Numbered from the stretch's first letter, positions 1 to 9,681 are shown. The stretch is DNA of 64,000 bases from Mycoplasmatota bacterium (GCA_024650045.1 JANKMU010000003.1:50738-114737), one strand, 5' to 3'. Numbers and translations: made by a program. The notes: a model not told the origin generated them from the sequence alone.

Positions 1-2
1 AG

Positions 3-512
3 GATGAAGTTGTTGATATTGTTTCATATTATGAGGAAATGATTGAAGAAAGACGCTCATCAGGGGAAAGTATTGATGATATACTAAGTGATTACAATAT
101 CAATGAAATTGTTAAAACAATGACACCAAATGTTTTATTAAAAAGACCTAATCGTACACATAAAGATATTACAAAAAATACAAAACAATTGGCTTTGGTT
201 TTACTATCAACACCATTTCTATTACCTTTAGGAATTTTGTACATTTCTATGTTGATTATTGCGTTTTCAATGATGTTGGTTACAGGAGTATTGATTTTCA
301 GCAGTTTTTTAGGTATTTTTTGGATGATTGTGGATTTGATGCAATCGAATATGGAAACTGCTAATATTATCGGGATATCTGGATTTTCAGTCATGATGTT
401 CTCATTGGCAGTGCTATTATCTATTTGGATCTACCAAGTAGCGTGGTATTTGTCAAAGAAGATGTTGTATTGGTTCAGTAATGTCGCAAGAAAAAAGGGT
501 GAATTAAGATGA
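3..512 (+). CDS. HAAS/DUF1700-like membrane protein, 5' end missing
   Basis: The reading frame is open to the left edge: codons before the track's first ATG read DEVVDIVSYYEEMIEERR, so the ATG at 39 is internal and the true start lies outside the window. The visible N-terminal part resembles the HAAS helical domain (DUF1700) that partners PadR-type regulators and DUF4097 proteins. Two or three hydrophobic segments follow, at about residues 48-85, 85-105 and 112-140 counted from the track start. The stop overlaps the next start by four bases (ATGA), so the two are co-transcribed. An envelope stress or sensing role is inferred from family context only. Confidence 0.75.
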   Translation, partial: DEVVDIVSYYEEMIEERRSSGESIDDILSDYNINEIVKTMTPNVLLKRPNRTHKDITKNTKQLALVLLSTPFLLPLGILYISMLIIAFSMMLVTGVLIFSSFLGIFWMIVDLMQSNMETANIIGISGFSVMMFSLAVLLSIWIYQVAWYLSKKMLYWFSNVARKKGELR

Positions 513-1525
513 GAGTTATTGTTAAATTATTATTAGTTATATTTGTTTTAGGTTTAGTTATGACGATTGCTGCATTTTTTATGGGATTAAATATTCAAGG
601 TCTTACTGAATTTTTTAATGATGATGAATCATATGGTGAAGAAATTGTCTATGTACAAAATGATATGATAGATGGCATTAATCTAAGTTCTGAAACTAGA
701 AATGTTACACTCAGTGTAACAGATGAGACATTTATGACAGTACGTTATTATGCACAAGAAAAAGATACATGGACTATTTTAGAAGCTGATGGTGTATTAT
801 CAATTCTTCAAGAAGAAAAATCCCAATTTTTTAAGTTGTTTAACTTTAAAATTGCATCTAGTGAGGTTAGAACCATAAATATTGAAATTCCAGATACTTG
901 GATTTTGGATTTGACTATAAAATCAAATGTTGGAACAATTAGAATTGAGTTTGATCAAATCATGAATCATAAGGATTTGTCTGTTGACTCTAATACTGGT
1001 CAAGTATATTTAAAAAATATAAACTTAGACACAGTAAGTGTTGACCAAGATACTGGTTCAACTAGCTTAACTAATGTGACTATTGCTGGTGATTTAAGCG
1101 TTAATACTGATACAGGTAAAATCAATCTTGATAATGTAACAGCTCTAGATATAGATGTGAATTCAAATACTGGAAATATTGAAATGGTAGATATTGAAGC
1201 AACAAATATCATTGCTAATAATGATACTGGACGTATCATTTCAAATAAAGTACAAATCTCTGGAGATCTAGTGTATAAGACAACAACAGGAAAAATTACT
1301 TTAGAAGAAACTTCAGCAAGTAGTTATGATTTGAGAGCTTCTACAGGTGATATCATTATTACCTTGGAAAGCTTAAGTAATATTAAACTAGATTTAAAAG
1401 CAACGATTGGTAAAATTGAGATAGACGGAGTCAATCAAGGTAATACACATGTTGTAGCAACTGGAGCGATTTCGATGATTGTAAGAGTAACTACAGGTAA
1501 CATCACAATTAACGTACAAGACTAG
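509..1525 (+). CDS. DUF4097-family membrane-anchored repeat protein
   Basis: This 338-residue protein has one N-terminal membrane segment (about residues 5-27). The rest is a long outward-facing beta-rich region in which a unit like 'VxxNTGxIxLxxV' recurs (SNTGQVYL, QDTGSTSL, TDTGKINL, SNTGNIEM, NDTGRIIS). That pattern is typical of DUF4097 'putative adhesin' beta-helix proteins. It overlaps the preceding HAAS-type gene by four bases, which is the usual partnership for this family. The exact function is unknown; such pairs are often in regulated envelope operons. A terminator overlaps its stop codon, so the transcript ends here. Confidence 0.8.
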   Translation: MRVIVKLLLVIFVLGLVMTIAAFFMGLNIQGLTEFFNDDESYGEEIVYVQNDMIDGINLSSETRNVTLSVTDETFMTVRYYAQEKDTWTILEADGVLSILQEEKSQFFKLFNFKIASSEVRTINIEIPDTWILDLTIKSNVGTIRIEFDQIMNHKDLSVDSNTGQVYLKNINLDTVSVDQDTGSTSLTNVTIAGDLSVNTDTGKINLDNVTALDIDVNSNTGNIEMVDIEATNIIANNDTGRIISNKVQISGDLVYKTTTGKITLEETSASSYDLRASTGDIIITLESLSNIKLDLKATIGKIEIDGVNQGNTHVVATGAISMIVRVTTGNITINVQD

Positions 1526-1541
1526 TTCTTGTGCGTTTTTT
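1512..1541 (+). terminator. Intrinsic terminator overlapping DUF4097 stop
   Basis: ACGTACAAGA and TCTTGTGCGT form a 10-bp stem (one T-G wobble) with a 5-nt loop, followed by six T. The stem includes the stop codon TAG of the upstream gene. Confidence 0.75.
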
Positions 1542-1571
1542 ATTTATAAAATAAAATATCAGTTGACTTCC

Positions 1572-1600
1572 TTTATATTGGGCTTTTTTTATGCTACAAT
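1572..1600 (+). promoter_or_regulatory. Promoter of pepV
   Basis: Extended -10 element TGCTACAAT ends at 1600, with a weak -35 TTTATA 17 bases upstream. A ribosome binding site AAAAAGGAGATG follows before the pepV start. Confidence 0.55.
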
Positions 1601-1621
1601 TAAAAAAGGAGATGATAAAAA

Positions 1622-3001
1622 ATGTCTATTAATTTTAAAGAAGAAGTAATGAAGAGAAAAGATGCTTTAATTAAAGATTTAACAAAACTGATTCAAATCA
1701 ATTCAGAATTGACAACTTACGATCCAAATCGTAAAAATGCTCCTTTTGGAGAAGGTATAAAAGAAGCGCTTGATTTTATGTTAGAAGTCGGTAAAAGAGA
1801 TGGTTTTGAAACTATCAATCTTGAAGGTTATGCAGGACATATTGAATACGGAAATCAAAAAGAATATGTTGGTATGGTTGGGCATTTGGATGTCGTACCT
1901 GCGGGAAATGACTGGACATTTGATCCATATGGTGCAGAGATTCACGATGGTAAAATGTATGGTCGTGGAACTGAAGATGACAAAGGACCAACGATTGCAG
2001 CATATTATGCATTAAAAATATTAAAAGAACTTAAAGTTCCTTTATCAAAAAGAGTTAAATTGATTTTAGGTACTGATGAAGAAACAGGATGGCGTGGAGT
2101 TAGACGTTATTTTAGTGTTTATCCAGAAGCTCCGGTTTCAGGATTCATTCCTGATGCTGACTTTCCTTTAATTTATGCAGAAAAAGGAATTTCTAGAATT
2201 TTAGTTAAAGGACAATTAAAAAATAAAGATATCCTATCCATTCATGGAGGGTTTAGAGATAACATGGTTCCTGATTATGCATCAGCAGAACTCAAACCAT
2301 CAAAAGATTACAAATCATTATTTACTCAATTTTTAAATCAAAAAGGTTATGAAGGTTCTGTTGTGGAAAAAGATGATAATGTATCGATTAAGGTTGTTGG
2401 CAAGAGTGCTCATGGGTCTACACCAGAATTTGGTGAAAATGCAATTGATCGTTTATTTGAATTTTTTATTGAAAACAAAATTGATGATCAACTCGTTCAA
2501 TTGGTTGATCAGTTATTAATTCATGATGTTCGCGGTGAAAAGTTAGGTGTTCATTATCATGATGAAGAAATGGGACATTTGACAAATAACTTTGGCGTTA
2601 TATCTACAAATGAAAATAATTATGAGCTTAGATTAAATCTTCGTTATCCTAATGGTGTTGTTTTTGATGATGTTGTAGAAACTATTAAACAAAAGGTTGC
2701 TCCATTTGAAGCTACAGTAGAAGTCGATGGACACCAGAAACTACTTTATAATGATCCAAATTCTGATTTAGTTAAAACATTAATGGATGTCTATAAAAAG
2801 CACACAAATGATCATCAAGCAAAAGCAATCACAATTGGTGGCGGAACTTTCGCAAGAGCATTACCAAACAGTGTTGCATTTGGACCACACTTTTTAGAAA
2901 AACCAACATTTATTCATCAAAAAAATGAATTTATTGACATTAATGACTTGCTACTTGCAACAATCATTTACACAGAGGCATTATACGAACTGGCCAAATA
3001 A
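1622..3001 (+). CDS. pepV: Dipeptidase PepV, M20 family
   Basis: A zinc dipeptidase that releases amino acids from dipeptides in the cytoplasm. The 459-residue length matches PepV. Metal-site motifs of the M20 family are visible: GHLDVVPAG (about residue 87), the bridging aspartate in GRGTEDDKGP (about 118) and DEETGWRG (about 151). The C-terminal part carries the histidine-containing GGGTFARALPN. The start is fixed by a strong AAGGAGAT ribosome binding site. It has its own extended -10 promoter and is followed after 12 bases by thyA, so read-through is possible. Confidence 0.92.
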   Translation: MSINFKEEVMKRKDALIKDLTKLIQINSELTTYDPNRKNAPFGEGIKEALDFMLEVGKRDGFETINLEGYAGHIEYGNQKEYVGMVGHLDVVPAGNDWTFDPYGAEIHDGKMYGRGTEDDKGPTIAAYYALKILKELKVPLSKRVKLILGTDEETGWRGVRRYFSVYPEAPVSGFIPDADFPLIYAEKGISRILVKGQLKNKDILSIHGGFRDNMVPDYASAELKPSKDYKSLFTQFLNQKGYEGSVVEKDDNVSIKVVGKSAHGSTPEFGENAIDRLFEFFIENKIDDQLVQLVDQLLIHDVRGEKLGVHYHDEEMGHLTNNFGVISTNENNYELRLNLRYPNGVVFDDVVETIKQKVAPFEATVEVDGHQKLLYNDPNSDLVKTLMDVYKKHTNDHQAKAITIGGGTFARALPNSVAFGPHFLEKPTFIHQKNEFIDINDLLLATIIYTEALYELAK

Positions 3002-3013
3002 CAGGAGGTTTCT

Positions 3014-3880
3014 ATGAAACAATATCTAGATTTATGTCGTCATGTTATGGAACATGGAAGTTTTAAAATGGATCGAACGGGAACTGGAACAAAAAGTGTT
3101 TTCGGTTATCAAATGCGTTATGATTTAAGAGAAGGCTTTCCACTTTTAACGACAAAAAAAGTTCATCTTAAATCAATTATTCATGAACTTTTATGGTTTA
3201 TTAATGGTGATACAAATATTAAATATCTTGTTGATCATGGCGTAAAAATCTGGAATGAATGGCCATATGAAGCATTTAAAAACAGTAAAGATTATCAAAA
3301 TGAATCAATGAATGAATATATTGAAAAGATTAAAAATGATGAATCGTTTGCCAAAAAATATGGAGATTTAGGACCTGTTTATGGAGCTCAATGGAGACAA
3401 TTCAACGGAGTGGATCAACTCCAATATATTTTAGACGAAATTAAAAATAATCCGGATTCAAGAAGAATGATATTAAGTGCATGGAATCCAGCAGAAATTA
3501 AACATATGGCGTTACCACCTTGTCATACTTTAATTCAGTTTTATGTTAGAGATCAAAAACTATCTTTACAGTTATATCAAAGAAGTGCAGACATCTTTTT
3601 AGGTGTTCCATTTAATATTGCATCATATGCATTGTTATTGATGATGGTTGCACAAGTAACTGGACTAGAAGTTGGTGAGTTTGTCCATACTTTAGGTGAT
3701 GCACATATATACTCAAATCATTTTGAACAAATAGAACTTCAGCTTACAAGAGAACCTAAAGAAAAACCTAAAATGATCATTAATCCAAATGTCAAATCAT
3801 TATTTGACTTTAAATATGAAGATTTTGAGTTAAAAGATTATAATCCATATCCTGCAATTAAAGGGAAGGTGGCAGTATGA
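3014..3880 (+). CDS. thyA: Thymidylate synthase
   Basis: Converts dUMP to dTMP using methylenetetrahydrofolate as methyl donor and reductant. At 288 residues it has the classic ThyA landmarks: RTGTGT near the N-terminus, the catalytic cysteine in [32 protein letters not shown], and GDAHIYSNH. An AGGAGG site precedes the ATG. Its last bases overlap the folA start (ATGA). The thyA-folA pair is logical because ThyA produces dihydrofolate that FolA recycles. Confidence 0.97.
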   Translation: MKQYLDLCRHVMEHGSFKMDRTGTGTKSVFGYQMRYDLREGFPLLTTKKVHLKSIIHELLWFINGDTNIKYLVDHGVKIWNEWPYEAFKNSKDYQNESMNEYIEKIKNDESFAKKYGDLGPVYGAQWRQFNGVDQLQYILDEIKNNPDSRRMILSAWNPAEIKHMALPPCHTLIQFYVRDQKLSLQLYQRSADIFLGVPFNIASYALLLMMVAQVTGLEVGEFVHTLGDAHIYSNHFEQIELQLTREPKEKPKMIINPNVKSLFDFKYEDFELKDYNPYPAIKGKVAV

Positions 3881-4350
3881 TTTCAATGATTTGGGCAATG
3901 GATGAAAATTGGTTAATAGGTAAAGATAATTTATTGCCTTGGCATTATGCAAAAGATTTAGCATATTTTAAAAAAATGACCAAAGATCAATCTGTTTTAA
4001 TGGGTGATATGACATATCAATCACTTAAAACATATTATAAGACAAAGCCATTACCTTTTAAAAAATCATATGTTGCTAATATTAGTGATGTTGATTATCC
4101 TGATGCAATTCATGTTAAAAATATTTTTGAGTTTTTTAGAAACTTAGATGAAGACGTTTTTATTATTGGTGGAAAGACGATATATGAATTATCTTTGCCA
4201 TTTGCAAAAAGGTTATATATAACTTATGTTTTAAATACACATGATGGTAATGTGTATTTTCCTAAATTCGATTTATCTCAATATAAACTGATAGACAAAA
4301 AGATAGAAGAAGGACTTATCTTTGCTGTCTATGAAAGGATAGAGTCATGA
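3877..4350 (+). CDS. folA: Dihydrofolate reductase
   Basis: Reduces dihydrofolate to tetrahydrofolate with NADPH. The 157-residue protein has the family's N-terminal pattern [19 protein letters not shown], with an acidic active-site position in the helix that follows (AYFKKMT region), and the C-terminal nucleotide motif [12 protein letters not shown]. It is translationally coupled to thyA on the left and plsC on the right by ATGA overlaps. Confidence 0.93.
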   Translation: MISMIWAMDENWLIGKDNLLPWHYAKDLAYFKKMTKDQSVLMGDMTYQSLKTYYKTKPLPFKKSYVANISDVDYPDAIHVKNIFEFFRNLDEDVFIIGGKTIYELSLPFAKRLYITYVLNTHDGNVYFPKFDLSQYKLIDKKIEEGLIFAVYERIES

Positions 4351-5135
4351 TTAGTATCATCTTTTTATTGGGTTGGGCGGCATTTGTTTATATCATGACA
4401 ATTGTGGTTCCAAATTTATATTTAATACCACTATGGTTCGTTTTAGGACCTATTGTAGGCTTTATCATCATGGTTCTATTTTTATTGATACATTTTCCAT
4501 TATTTAAGATCACAAAATATGATAACAAATATAAGTATTTTTTATCAAGAAGTACAGCAAGATGGGTTAATATTTTTCCACTTAGATTAAGAATTCAAGT
4601 TAAAGGTTTGGAAAATATTCCCAAAGATGGACCGTTAACAGTTTACGCAAACCATAAATCTTATGCGGATCCATTTATCATTTTTGAGATTATGAAAAGA
4701 CCTACAACATTCACACCAAAGATGAGTGTTTATAAAGCTCCATTGATAGGTTCTTGGTTGAAATATTTAGGTGCATTCCCAATTGATCGATCAAGTGATC
4801 GCAATACTGCTAGAGCGATGGTTGATGCGATTAAAGTGGTTAAATCAGGTATGGCAATGGCGATATTTCCCGAAGGTGGAATTAAAGATAGAAACGATAT
4901 CAAAATGGTAGCAATGCGTGCTGGAGCATATAGAGTTGCGATGAAAGCTGAAGCTAATCTCTTACCTGTAAGCATTCATGGTTCAACAGAAATTAAGCAC
5001 CGTGCACCATTTAGAAGAACTAAAATTCAAGTTGTCATTCACCCTGTGGTCTATTATGAAGATATAAAAAAATTATCAACTGGTGAAGTGGCTGATAAAA
5101 TGTTTCATATTATTAATGATAGTTTACATAAATAA
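4347..5135 (+). CDS. plsC: 1-acyl-glycerol-3-phosphate acyltransferase (PlsC family)
   Basis: Adds the second acyl chain to lysophosphatidic acid in membrane phospholipid synthesis. The 262-residue protein begins with two hydrophobic segments (about 1-21 and 27-50). The acyltransferase block I is NHKSYADP (the NHx4D motif) and block III is FPEGG. It is coupled to folA by an ATGA overlap, although no direct metabolic link to folate is evident. A bidirectional terminator separates it from the convergent phosphatase gene. Confidence 0.9.
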   Translation: MISIIFLLGWAAFVYIMTIVVPNLYLIPLWFVLGPIVGFIIMVLFLLIHFPLFKITKYDNKYKYFLSRSTARWVNIFPLRLRIQVKGLENIPKDGPLTVYANHKSYADPFIIFEIMKRPTTFTPKMSVYKAPLIGSWLKYLGAFPIDRSSDRNTARAMVDAIKVVKSGMAMAIFPEGGIKDRNDIKMVAMRAGAYRVAMKAEANLLPVSIHGSTEIKHRAPFRRTKIQVVIHPVVYYEDIKKLSTGEVADKMFHIINDSLHK

Positions 5136-5155
5136 AAGGCTACTCGCCTTTTTTT
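5134..5155. terminator. Bidirectional terminator between plsC and phosphatase gene
   Basis: AAAAGGC, loop TACTC, GCCTTTT, followed by T-rich sequence. The A-run on the other side lets it serve the convergent minus-strand gene too. Confidence 0.75.
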
Positions 5156-5711
5156 ATTCGATAACTCTTATTTTTTCATCAGTAACTTCAAAATACAAAA
5201 TATCTCCATTTTTAATTAAGTCAGCAAAAGAATATTTTTCAGGATCGATTCTTTTTCGAACAGCTTTGATAACATGAGAATGTGCTACAAATAATACTTT
5301 TTTATCAGCATGCATTTGATAAAATTTATCTAATCCTTTACTAACACGCTTGACTAACATTTTATCTGTTTCATATCTTTCAAATGTATAGTTTTCTTGT
5401 CTGACAAAAGGCATTGCTGTTTCTACAGGTGTGCCATCTAAGTGATAGAAATCACGTTCAACAAATGCATGATCAATAAATATGGGTTGATCCATTTGAA
5501 GTTCTAAAGATAAAATATAAGCAGTTTCTAAAGATCTAGATAAAGGTGATGAAGCAATCATATCAAATGTTTCACCTTTTTCTTTTAATAGTTTACCTAA
5601 ATTTCTTGCTTGTTCTTTTCCGGTTTCGTTTAATGGATTGTCTACTCTGCCTTGAACCAAACCATTTTCATTAAAAAAAGTTTGGCCATGACGTACCATT
5701 GCTAGTATCAT
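5154..5711 (-). CDS. Histidine phosphatase family (phosphoglycerate mutase-like) protein
   Basis: A 185-residue member of the histidine phosphatase superfamily. The phosphoryl-accepting motif is VRHGQTFFNENG near the N-terminus, with a second histidine in LFVAHSHVIKAV. Such proteins dephosphorylate small molecules or sugars; the substrate cannot be read from the sequence. The track starts at a GTG at 5732. I prefer the ATG at 5711 because AAGAGGGA lies at the right distance before it. Confidence 0.85.
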   Translation of the reverse strand: MILAMVRHGQTFFNENGLVQGRVDNPLNETGKEQARNLGKLLKEKGETFDMIASSPLSRSLETAYILSLELQMDQPIFIDHAFVERDFYHLDGTPVETAMPFVRQENYTFERYETDKMLVKRVSKGLDKFYQMHADKKVLFVAHSHVIKAVRKRIDPEKYSFADLIKNGDILYFEVTDEKIRVIE

Positions 5712-5762
5712 AAAATCCCTCTTTTCATCCACATTATTATAACACGGATTATTACTTATTGC

Positions 5763-5778
5763 TTATCATATATGATAA
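5763..5778. promoter_or_regulatory. 16-bp perfect palindrome upstream of pdp
   Basis: TTATCATATATGATAA is a perfect palindrome just before the pyrimidine phosphorylase gene, within the presumed promoter. It may be an operator. No regulator is encoded next to it. Confidence 0.4.
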
Positions 5779-5803
5779 AATATAAATAAGGAGTTGTGAT
5801 GAC

Positions 5804-7099
5804 ATGCATATTGTAGAAATTATCTCAAAGAAAAGAGATGGCGAAGTTTTAACAAAACAAGAGATAGATTATTTAATTAAAAATTATACGAATGGAAAAA
5901 TCCCTGATTATCAGATGAGTGCTTTTTTAATGGCGACTTACTTTCAAAATATGAATGATGAGGAAGCTACCTTTTTAGCGCTTGCGATGAGAGATTCTGG
6001 TGATATCATCGATTTATCGAAGATCCCTGGTATCAAAGTAGATAAACACTCAACTGGTGGTGTTGGTGATAAAGTAACTTTAATTTTAGGACCTTTACTT
6101 GCAAGCTTAGGTGTTAAGTTTGCCAAAATGAGTGGTCGTGGATTAGGCCATACTGGTGGAACCATTGATAAATTAGAAAGTATACCAGGTTATCAAGTTG
6201 AATTATCAGTTCAAGATTTGATTAAGCAAGTCAATGATATTGGAATTGCAATTGTTGGTCAAAGTGGGGATGTTGCACCTGCAGATAAAAAATTATATGC
6301 ATTACGTGATGTAACTGCAACAGTTGATATTATTCCATTGATTGCATCAAGTATTATGTCCAAAAAACTAGCAAGCGGTGCAGATGCCATTGTTTTAGAT
6401 GTTAAAGTCGGACATGGTGCCTTTATGAAAACTGAAGAGGATGCAACTAAACTTGCAGAACTCATGGTTGAGATTGGTAGAAAATCCGGTAAAAAAATGA
6501 CTGCTATTTTAACAGGTATGGATGAACCATTAGGACATAAAATTGGAAATGCACTTGAAGTATATGAGGCTATAGAGACGTTAAATGGTCAAGGACCGAA
6601 AGACTTAGTTGATGTAACCATTGAAATTGGTGCACATTTGCTTCTAGATTCAGAAATTGAAACAGATTTTGAAAAAGCAAAAATAAAGCTTCATGAAGCA
6701 TTACAAAATGGAATGGCGTACCAGAAATTTCTAGATTTAGTTAAAGCGCAAGGTGGAGACATAGAAAAATTAAATCAACCTGAGAATTTATTATCAAAAA
6801 AGACAGTCAAAGTCATGTCTCAAAAAGAAGGTTATATCACTGAAATCAATGCACTTGATATCGGAAGAGCAGCGATGCGTCTAGGTGCAGGTAGAGAAAC
6901 AAAAGAAGATGTTGTATTACTTGATGTAGGTATAGATCTACATAAAAAGATTGGTGATTATGTTAAAAAAAATGAGGTACTTGCTACATTGTACACTCAA
7001 GATAAAGGGGTTAAAGAGGCCGAAAAACTCGTAATAGAAGCAATTTCTATAGGGGATGAGCAAAAACGACTTCAACTAATTAAAAAAACGATTAAATAG
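5804..7099 (+). CDS. pdp: Pyrimidine-nucleoside phosphorylase
   Basis: Splits thymidine, deoxyuridine or uridine with phosphate to the base and (deoxy)ribose-1-phosphate in nucleoside salvage. The 431-residue protein contains the family signature KMSGRGLGHTGGTIDKLESIPG and the phosphate loop KHSTGGVGDK. AAGGAG precedes the ATG. The product sugar phosphate could be passed to DeoB, encoded about 37 kb to the right. A 16-bp palindrome lies upstream and may regulate it. Confidence 0.94.
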   Translation: MHIVEIISKKRDGEVLTKQEIDYLIKNYTNGKIPDYQMSAFLMATYFQNMNDEEATFLALAMRDSGDIIDLSKIPGIKVDKHSTGGVGDKVTLILGPLLASLGVKFAKMSGRGLGHTGGTIDKLESIPGYQVELSVQDLIKQVNDIGIAIVGQSGDVAPADKKLYALRDVTATVDIIPLIASSIMSKKLASGADAIVLDVKVGHGAFMKTEEDATKLAELMVEIGRKSGKKMTAILTGMDEPLGHKIGNALEVYEAIETLNGQGPKDLVDVTIEIGAHLLLDSEIETDFEKAKIKLHEALQNGMAYQKFLDLVKAQGGDIEKLNQPENLLSKKTVKVMSQKEGYITEINALDIGRAAMRLGAGRETKEDVVLLDVGIDLHKKIGDYVKKNEVLATLYTQDKGVKEAEKLVIEAISIGDEQKRLQLIKKTIK

Positions 7100-7111
7100 G
7101 AAGTGGTTGAA

Positions 7112-8227
7112 ATGATAGTTTATCCTGATTATACGAATTCAATACTTAATGTATCAGCAACGATTTTAAAGCATTATAAAGCACCAACGATTTATCCAGC
7201 AATTCCTGAGCTAGAGAAGGAATTGAAGAAGAATTTTAAGCATGTTGTTTTAGTTTTATTAGATGGAATGGGTATGAATATTTTAGATCGACATCTGGAT
7301 TATAAAGATTTTCTATCGTCCCATGTTGTTAAAAGTATAACATCAATATTTCCCCCAACAACAGTTGCAGCGACGAACACTGTTTTATCTGGTTTGCCTC
7401 CTTTGTCCTCTGGTTATTTAGGTTGGGTTCAGTACTTTAAAAAAGAAAAAACGAATTTAACTGTTTTTACGAATGCTGACTTTTATGATCACAATCGAAC
7501 TTTTGATACAATTTTAAGAGATAAATATTTGAAATATCCAACGATTTATGATCAAATTAAAGCTTACAGTCCTAGAGTTAAAACATTCGAGTTGTTTCCC
7601 AATTTTAGAGCTAATGGTTTTAAAACATTTAAGGAACAAACCAATAAAGTTCTAGAAATTATTGAAGCAAAGGGCAAAACATTTACATATGTTTATTGGA
7701 CACAACCTGATCTGGTACAACATGATTACGGTATTGATAGTTTGGAAACTAAAAATATATTAAAACAATTAAATGAGGAAGCAGAATATTTGGCTAATCA
7801 AATCAATGATCAGACCATACTTATTTTTATTGCAGATCATGGACTTGTTGATGTTAAATCTTTTAATCTTTCAGAAAACTATGAGTTAACTAAATTATTG
7901 AAAAGACAACCTTCAATTGAGTCAAGAGCAACCAATTTTTTTGTTAAACCTTTTAGGAAGAAAAAATTCAAATTTCTTTTTGACGAGGATTATGGGGCAT
8001 TCTTTAAACTCTATACAAAAAGTGAACTTATGAAATCAAATTTGCTAGGTTATGGGCCTAAACATGCGATGCTTGATTCATTTTTAGGTGACTATATTGC
8101 TATCGCAACTGACGAGTATATATTTAATTTTATGAAAGGTACACCATTTAAAGCACATCATGCTGGATTGACTAAAGGTGAAATGGAAGTTCCTTTAATC
8201 ATTTATCATAAAGAAATAGACGCTTAG
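7112..8227 (+). CDS. Alkaline phosphatase superfamily phosphodiesterase/nucleotide pyrophosphatase
   Basis: About 371 residues. The metal and nucleophile pattern of type I phosphodiesterases is visible: VLLDGMGMNIL, PPTTVAATNTVLSG (nucleophilic threonine region), ADFYDHN, IADHGLVD and HHAGLTKGEM. These enzymes hydrolyse phosphodiester or pyrophosphate bonds with two metal ions. No signal peptide is seen, so the protein is probably cytoplasmic. I place the start at the ATG at 7112, eight bases after GGAAG, rather than the track's GTG. It follows pdp by 12 bases and is likely co-transcribed. Confidence 0.82.
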   Translation: MIVYPDYTNSILNVSATILKHYKAPTIYPAIPELEKELKKNFKHVVLVLLDGMGMNILDRHLDYKDFLSSHVVKSITSIFPPTTVAATNTVLSGLPPLSSGYLGWVQYFKKEKTNLTVFTNADFYDHNRTFDTILRDKYLKYPTIYDQIKAYSPRVKTFELFPNFRANGFKTFKEQTNKVLEIIEAKGKTFTYVYWTQPDLVQHDYGIDSLETKNILKQLNEEAEYLANQINDQTILIFIADHGLVDVKSFNLSENYELTKLLKRQPSIESRATNFFVKPFRKKKFKFLFDEDYGAFFKLYTKSELMKSNLLGYGPKHAMLDSFLGDYIAIATDEYIFNFMKGTPFKAHHAGLTKGEMEVPLIIYHKEIDA

Positions 8228-8246
8228 TATTTAAGCGTTTTTTTTT
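8220..8246 (+). terminator. Terminator after phosphodiesterase gene
   Basis: ACGCTT and AAGCGT form a hairpin over the stop codon, followed by nine T. Confidence 0.75.
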
Positions 8247-8250
8247 GCAC

Positions 8251-8271
8251 AAAAAAAGGGCAATTGCCCTT
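8251..8271 (-). terminator. Terminator of the SPFH/NfeD operon
   Basis: The palindrome AAGGGCAATTGCCCTT read on the minus strand is followed by a run of T (A-run at 8251-8257 on plus). Confidence 0.75.
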
Positions 8272-8293
8272 AGTTTTGTGTATATTTATCTAT

Positions 8294-9232
8294 TTATTTC
8301 TTATCGCCTTTAGCAATTTCAGCTGCCATCATAACAGTTGCTGCGATATCAGTAATGTTTGTTGGTACAACAATCTTAGTAGCTTGTCCATTTGCAACTT
8401 GAGCAAGTGCTTCAAGTGATTTCAATGTAAGAACTGCTTGATCTGCACCAGCATCTTTAATTAATTTAATACCTAATGCTTCAGCTTCTTTAATCTTAAA
8501 GATTGCAGAAGCTTCACCTTCAGCCTTTAAAATTCTTTGTTTCTTATCGGCTTCAGCTCTAAGAATTACAGCTTCAGCTTCACCTTCAGCTTTAAGAATT
8601 TGAGAACGTTTTTCACCTTCAGCAATCAAAATGTTTTGACGTTTTTCACGTTCAGCACGCATTTGTTTTTCCATAGAGTCGCGAATATCTTTAGGTGGAA
8701 CAATGTTCTTAACTTCAACACGACTTACACGGATTCCCCATGGGTCAGTTGCTTCATCAAGAATTTCTCTCATCTTCGTGTTGATTAAATCTCTAGATGT
8801 TAGTGTTTGGTCTAAATCTAAATCACCAATAATGTTACGTAAAGTAGTTGCTGATATGTTTTCGATAGCTGACATTGGATCTTCTGTACCGTATGTGTAT
8901 GCTTTTGGATCGGTAATAGAGAAGAAGACAACTGTGTCAATTTGCATCGTAACATTATCTTTTGTAATAACAGGTTGAGGATCGAAATCTTTAACTTGTT
9001 CTTTCAAAGATACTGTTTTAACCATGCGATCAACAACAGGAATCAAGAAGTGAATACCTACACCCCAAGTGGTATGATAACCACCAAGACGCTCAACAAT
9101 AACTTTTTTGGTTTGTGTAACCAATCTAAAACTTGCAGCAAGAATCACAAACAATACGATTGCAACAATGATTAATGCTGTTTCCAATGCATTAAGGGCT
9201 ATTGGATTAATAAATAATTTTAACAATTCCAT
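8294..9232 (-). CDS. SPFH/band 7 (stomatin-like) membrane protein
   Basis: A 312-residue stomatin/prohibitin-type protein. One N-terminal membrane segment (about residues 12-38) is followed by the SPFH domain (VERLGGYHTTWGVGIHFLIPVVDR). A long alanine- and glutamate-rich coiled coil then repeats 'ILKAEGEAEA'. Such proteins oligomerise into membrane microdomain scaffolds. It is the last gene of a minus-strand operon with an NfeD-like gene immediately upstream, the classic stomatin-NfeD partnership. Confidence 0.93.
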   Translation of the reverse strand: MELLKLFINPIALNALETALIIVAIVLFVILAASFRLVTQTKKVIVERLGGYHTTWGVGIHFLIPVVDRMVKTVSLKEQVKDFDPQPVITKDNVTMQIDTVVFFSITDPKAYTYGTEDPMSAIENISATTLRNIIGDLDLDQTLTSRDLINTKMREILDEATDPWGIRVSRVEVKNIVPPKDIRDSMEKQMRAEREKRQNILIAEGEKRSQILKAEGEAEAVILRAEADKKQRILKAEGEASAIFKIKEAEALGIKLIKDAGADQAVLTLKSLEALAQVANGQATKIVVPTNITDIAATVMMAAEIAKGDKK

Positions 9233-9251
9233 TGTAATACCTCTTTTCTAT

Positions 9252-9680
9252 TTATTTTTCTATTGTTTCTACAATTAATTTTGCACCTTCAATGTCTAAA
9301 ACTCTGATTTTAGTGCCAACTTCTAAAGTATCATGAGATATTGCTGACCAATCACCGTTTTTGACTTGTACTCTACCGATTGTATCTGGAGTAATTGTTT
9401 TTGTAACAACTCCGGTTGCTCCAACATACGAGTCAACATTTGTTTTAATCTCATTTGTCTTAAAATATTTCATAACAAATGGTCTAGTAAGAAGTAGTAA
9501 TAATACTGCAATTAAAACGAATACGACAACTTGAACGACAATATTTACTCTTAATAATGCCATGATAAAACTAGGTACAGCAGCTAATGCAAACCAAATA
9601 CTTACAAGATCTGATGTTGCAAACTCAACAACGATTGCTGCGATAAATAATCCTAACCACATCCAAACCATGAATTCCAT
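9252..9680 (-). CDS. NfeD-like membrane protein
   Basis: A short NfeD protein of 142 residues. Two or three membrane segments occupy the first ~75 residues, followed by a soluble OB-fold-like domain (VGATGVVTKTI...GRVQVKNGDWSAIS...GTKIRVLDIEGAKLIV). NfeD proteins partner stomatins in membrane quality or organisation. The track's longer start is unlikely: an AAGGAGGA site lies nine bases before the ATG at 9680 (MEFMVWMW). Confidence 0.88.
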   Translation of the reverse strand: MEFMVWMWLGLFIAAIVVEFATSDLVSIWFALAAVPSFIMALLRVNIVVQVVVFVLIAVLLLLLTRPFVMKYFKTNEIKTNVDSYVGATGVVTKTITPDTIGRVQVKNGDWSAISHDTLEVGTKIRVLDIEGAKLIVETIEK

Positions 9681-9681
9681 A

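Noticed and set aside
8537-9175. Several plus-strand ORFs inside the SPFH gene
   Set aside because: They are shadows opposite the repetitive coiled-coil coding sequence; the minus frame is a clear SPFH protein.
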